Positions 12,038 to 14,431 of a stretch of DNA of 14,431 nucleotides are shown here, in pieces; positions within the stretch are counted from its first letter, which is position 1, and each line of letters opens with the position of its first letter. The position numbers and the translations under genes are program-made. Below the pieces are notes generated by a model, which was not told the DNA's origin, made no database searches, and worked only from the letters and a program-made list of their open reading frames with translations. The DNA comes from UBA11346 sp038318565 (GTDB lineage Bacteria; Planctomycetota; UBA11346). The stretch is from the NCBI GenBank assembly GCA_038318565.1, contig JBBQCI010000091.1, positions 1-14,431 of the forward strand, written 5' to 3'.

Positions 12038-14431
12038 TCAGCCCGCGTCGAAATCCAAGCGGTGCGACGTTCCGCGCTGGCGTCCGCCCAGCGTGACGCG
12101 CCACAGGCCTGCTCCGGCGCTGGCGACCTCGGCCCGGCAGCCTTCAGCTCGGACCAGTCGCAGACGACCACACCACGCCACCCACAGCGAACCGTTGCGA
12201 GCGCCTGCGTCGTGCAGGACGATGCGCAGTCCAGTGGACCTCGCAGCAACCTCGGCCAACTCGGCCGCGCCGCAGCCGAGATGCAGATCGCTGCCAATGA
12301 CCGCCGGCACCTCGGCCTCGACCGGCGTCAACCGGAGGACCGCCGAGCCATGCGGCGCAAGGCCGCGGACCGTGAAGCGGTTGCGCTGCACACCGTGATA
12401 GACCCCATCCCAGAACGACCAAACATGGCAGGGCCGGCCGAGCAGAGCCTCGATATCTACATCGATGTCAGCCGGCTGCGCCTGCGGATTCCACACCTGC
12501 ACCACCGCGCTGTCGCCCCACGGGCGGCGGGCGGTGAAGCCGAAGCGGCGGTGCTCGGGATCGCGACCGTCGAGACTGATCGCGCGCTCCGGGCAGGGCG
12601 GCGTGATCAGCTCGTAGTTGCGATCGGTGCCTTTCCAACCGCGCATGGCCAAGTCGCGCCGCACCGCCGATCCGCGCGTAACCTGGCCATAGCCGGCGAT
12701 CCCCTCCCACGGCGCCAGGGTGCCGAAGGCGGTGAAGTTGGAGCGCGACATCGCCGGGACGCTACGCCCGGGTACCGCGGCGACCTTGACCTCGCAGCGA
12801 ATCCCGGCGGTATTCGCCACCAGGCCGAGGTGGACCAGCGGAACCGACACGGTCATGGTCCAGCCGTCCTCAACCAGCGCGCTGGCTACGGTGAAGGCGC
12901 CGTCCTCGACCAGCGCCGGGCCGTCGCGACGCAGCGCCCGCGCCGGCCGGCCGGCCAGGGCGGGTTGCAGCCAGAACTGGCGCACCGCCCCGTCGACCTC
13001 GACGAAGAGGTCGGCGCTTGAACCAAACCACGGCGGATCGGCCAGGACCTGCTCCTGATCGGTGACGCGCAGGTTGAGCTCCAGGCGTTCGCCGGCGATG
13101 GCGAACCTGGCCTCGCCGCAGATCTGATCGTCTATCCACAACGGCTCCGAGATCAGCGACAGCCCACCGAGCAGTCCGACGAAGCCGTGCCAGGTGCGCA
13201 GCTCCACCTCGCTCAGGCCACCACGGACCTTAGTGTAGCTGACATCCGGATCGTTCGCGAAGAGGATACCGTTAGCCTGGGCATTCTGGCCGACCGCGCG
13301 GATGCATTCGTGGATGCAGCAGGGATGCGCGGCCTGCCACCTCGGCGCCGAATCCGGCCCGATGCGCGCCGCGTCGGCGTGGCCGACCACGGCGCGGTTG
13401 AAGCCGAGGCAGGCGAGCAGATAGCTGTCCTCGCCCATCTCCTCGCGGTAGAGGCGGTAGAGGTCGCGTAGGGCCTGGAAGGCGGTGCGTGTGCGGTCGT
13501 GCAGCCGCGGCCCTTTGGGCGCAGCGCAGCTGACCCCGGGCACGGTGTTGAAGTCGATCTTGAAATAGCGGAAGCCCTGCTCGCGGTGCTCACGAATGAG
13601 CTGGCGGATCCAAGCCGCGGCCCCGGGATGGGTCGGATCGAGCCAGCGCGAGCGCGGTCCCCAGTTGTTGGCCTCGCCGGCGATGGCGCCGTCGACATCG
13701 CGCTGCAACCACTCGGGATGCTCGCGGAACAGCGCCGTCGACTCGTGTATCGCCAGTGGCGCCAGCCACACGCCGGGCACGCTGCCGGCGGCGCGGATGC
13801 GCTCGATGACCGGCGCCCAGCCGGCGGCGAAGCGCGCATTGCAGGCCCAATCACCGACCTGCCGCTGGAAGCCGTCGTCGATCTGGATCACCGGCATGGG
13901 CAGGCCGCTGGCGCGGACGTGGTCGGCGATGGACCTGGCGTCCGACGCGGCCACCCCGGCGCCATGGTGATACCACGAGCACCAGCCCGCAGCCGCGCCG
14001 CGGTGGGTGCGCGCCCCGTGCGTAGCCGCGACCCAGCGCAGCAGCCGCTCGCCGGCCTCCGCCTGTACCCCGCCCAGCACCGCCAGCTCCTGGCCGTGGC
14101 GCCAAGCGCCAGGCGCGACCTCCACATCGCTCATCTCGCTGGCGATGACCAGCGAATTGAGCGCGCCCTCGACGAGCACATCAATGCGCAGCGTGGCCTC
14201 GGGATCGCCCACCGCGCCGAGGGCCAGCGCGCCCTGCGCTCCGCTGCAGATGGCATAGTCCTGGAAGCTGCGCCAGCGTCCGTCCTCGGCCGTCTCGACC
14301 GCCGGCAGGTCGTAGGGCACCGGCAGGCCGAAGCCGGCCCATACCCGGCGCTCGTCCTCGTTGGACGAGATCAGTTGCTCGGCCAGGGTTCCGACCCGGC
14401 GCGAGTAGGCGAAGGTGGTCAGCAGCCAGTC
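12038..14431 (-). CDS. GH36 alpha-galactosidase, partial, with CBM9-like insert
   Basis: The frame is open to the right edge, so the N-terminus is missing; 797 residues are visible (numbered from the edge). The end of the N-terminal beta-domain is followed by a GH36 barrel with WCSWYHHG (150-157) and IQIDDGF (182-188). The nucleophile Asp293 is in KIDF (codon 13553-13555). The acid/base Asp360 is in RIGPD (codon 13352-13354). GH36 enzymes remove alpha-1,6-galactose from raffinose-type or galactomannan sugars; a raffinose-synthase-like activity is also possible. After the barrel, about 439-586 (12674-13117) looks like a CBM9-type beta-sandwich: LELNLRVTD, SSADLFVEVDG, EDGWTMTVSVPLVHLGL. The GH36 C-terminal beta-domain and a final beta-rich segment starting IGSDLHL follow. 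It converges with the beta-mannosidase gene, 17 bp apart, suggesting a shared galactomannan role. The family call is firm. Confidence 0.92.
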   Translation of the reverse strand, partial: DWLLTTFAYSRRVGTLAEQLISSNEDERRVWAGFGLPVPYDLPAVETAEDGRWRSFQDYAICSGAQGALALGAVGDPEATLRIDVLVEGALNSLVIASEMSDVEVAPGAWRHGQELAVLGGVQAEAGERLLRWVAATHGARTHRGAAAGWCSWYHHGAGVAASDARSIADHVRASGLPMPVIQIDDGFQRQVGDWACNARFAAGWAPVIERIRAAGSVPGVWLAPLAIHESTALFREHPEWLQRDVDGAIAGEANNWGPRSRWLDPTHPGAAAWIRQLIREHREQGFRYFKIDFNTVPGVSCAAPKGPRLHDRTRTAFQALRDLYRLYREEMGEDSYLLACLGFNRAVVGHADAARIGPDSAPRWQAAHPCCIHECIRAVGQNAQANGILFANDPDVSYTKVRGGLSEVELRTWHGFVGLLGGLSLISEPLWIDDQICGEARFAIAGERLELNLRVTDQEQVLADPPWFGSSADLFVEVDGAVRQFWLQPALAGRPARALRRDGPALVEDGAFTVASALVEDGWTMTVSVPLVHLGLVANTAGIRCEVKVAAVPGRSVPAMSRSNFTAFGTLAPWEGIAGYGQVTRGSAVRRDLAMRGWKGTDRNYELITPPCPERAISLDGRDPEHRRFGFTARRPWGDSAVVQVWNPQAQPADIDVDIEALLGRPCHVWSFWDGVYHGVQRNRFTVRGLAPHGSAVLRLTPVEAEVPAVIGSDLHLGCGAAELAEVAARSTGLRIVLHDAGARNGSLWVAWCGRLRLVRAEGCRAEVASAGAGLWRVTLGGRQRGTSHRLDFDAG
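12674..13117 (-). other. CBM9-like domain inside the GH36 protein
   Basis: About 148 residues between the catalytic barrel and the C-terminal beta-domain read like a carbohydrate-binding CBM9/DOMON-type sandwich. The cues, in order, are RFAIAGERLELNLRVTDQEQ, PPWFGSSADLFVEVDG, RQFWLQPAL, EDGWTMTVSVPLVHLGL, then PWEGIAGYGQVTRG. CBM9-like proteins show the same order of an early strand with a VxD, an acidic strand naming a D/E-rich edge, and a WTxxxxxPL strand. The assignment is by eye and rests on pattern only. Confidence 0.55.

Noticed and set aside
12021..12044. Terminator between the convergent GH2 and GH36 genes
   Set aside because: Only a 4-bp GGGC-TTCA-GCCC stem can be drawn, with no U-tract and partly inside the GH36 coding end.

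Overview
This is a GC-rich bacterial window carrying ordinary chromosomal genes. Ribosome-binding sites are weak or absent before most starts (trxA is the clear exception). The IspG is the long form with an extra central domain. GC-rich intergenic repeats and GGGGC-type hairpins recur. Together these suggest a Gram-negative-type, non-proteobacterial organism, possibly Planctomycetota or another PVC-group lineage. That placement is an inference of low confidence; no rRNA or lineage-specific marker is present. I see no phage, transposase, CRISPR or defence genes.

Layout. Bases 1-322 are non-coding, with a duplicated GC-rich element and hairpins. A tRNA-Arg(CCT) follows on the minus strand (323-396), then a minus-strand NifU-like protein (457-1326) that has lost its scaffold cysteines but keeps its [2Fe-2S] ferredoxin-like domain. 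Diverging from it is a plus-strand run: an exported propeller-like protein of unknown function (1383-2972), an MFS transporter whose start overlaps the previous stop (2969-4195), and a small soluble protein of unknown function (4238-4642). This run meets ispG (minus, 4656-6569) tail to tail, with one palindrome spanning both stop codons.

Upstream of ispG lies a 476-bp gene-free stretch with a nested tandem repeat (about 71-bp units). It ends at trxA (minus, 7046-7363), which is preceded on the same strand by an alpha/beta hydrolase (7439-8464).

From 8625 onward is a sugar-utilisation locus. An AraC-family regulator (minus) diverges from a GH2 beta-mannosidase (plus). The mannosidase converges with a GH36 alpha-galactosidase (minus) that runs off the right edge and appears to carry an inserted CBM9-like domain. 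Beta-mannosidase plus alpha-galactosidase fits turnover of galactomannan or galactoglucomannan oligosaccharides. The mannosidase lacks a signal peptide, so cleavage is probably cytoplasmic. The regulator may control the mannosidase from the very short shared intergenic region.

The most unusual items are the cysteine-depleted NifU, the CBM9-like insertion in GH36, the nested repeat array upstream of ispG, and a possible 22-codon ORF with a strong Shine-Dalgarno sequence between araC and the hydrolase. I did not find a clear new multi-gene system.
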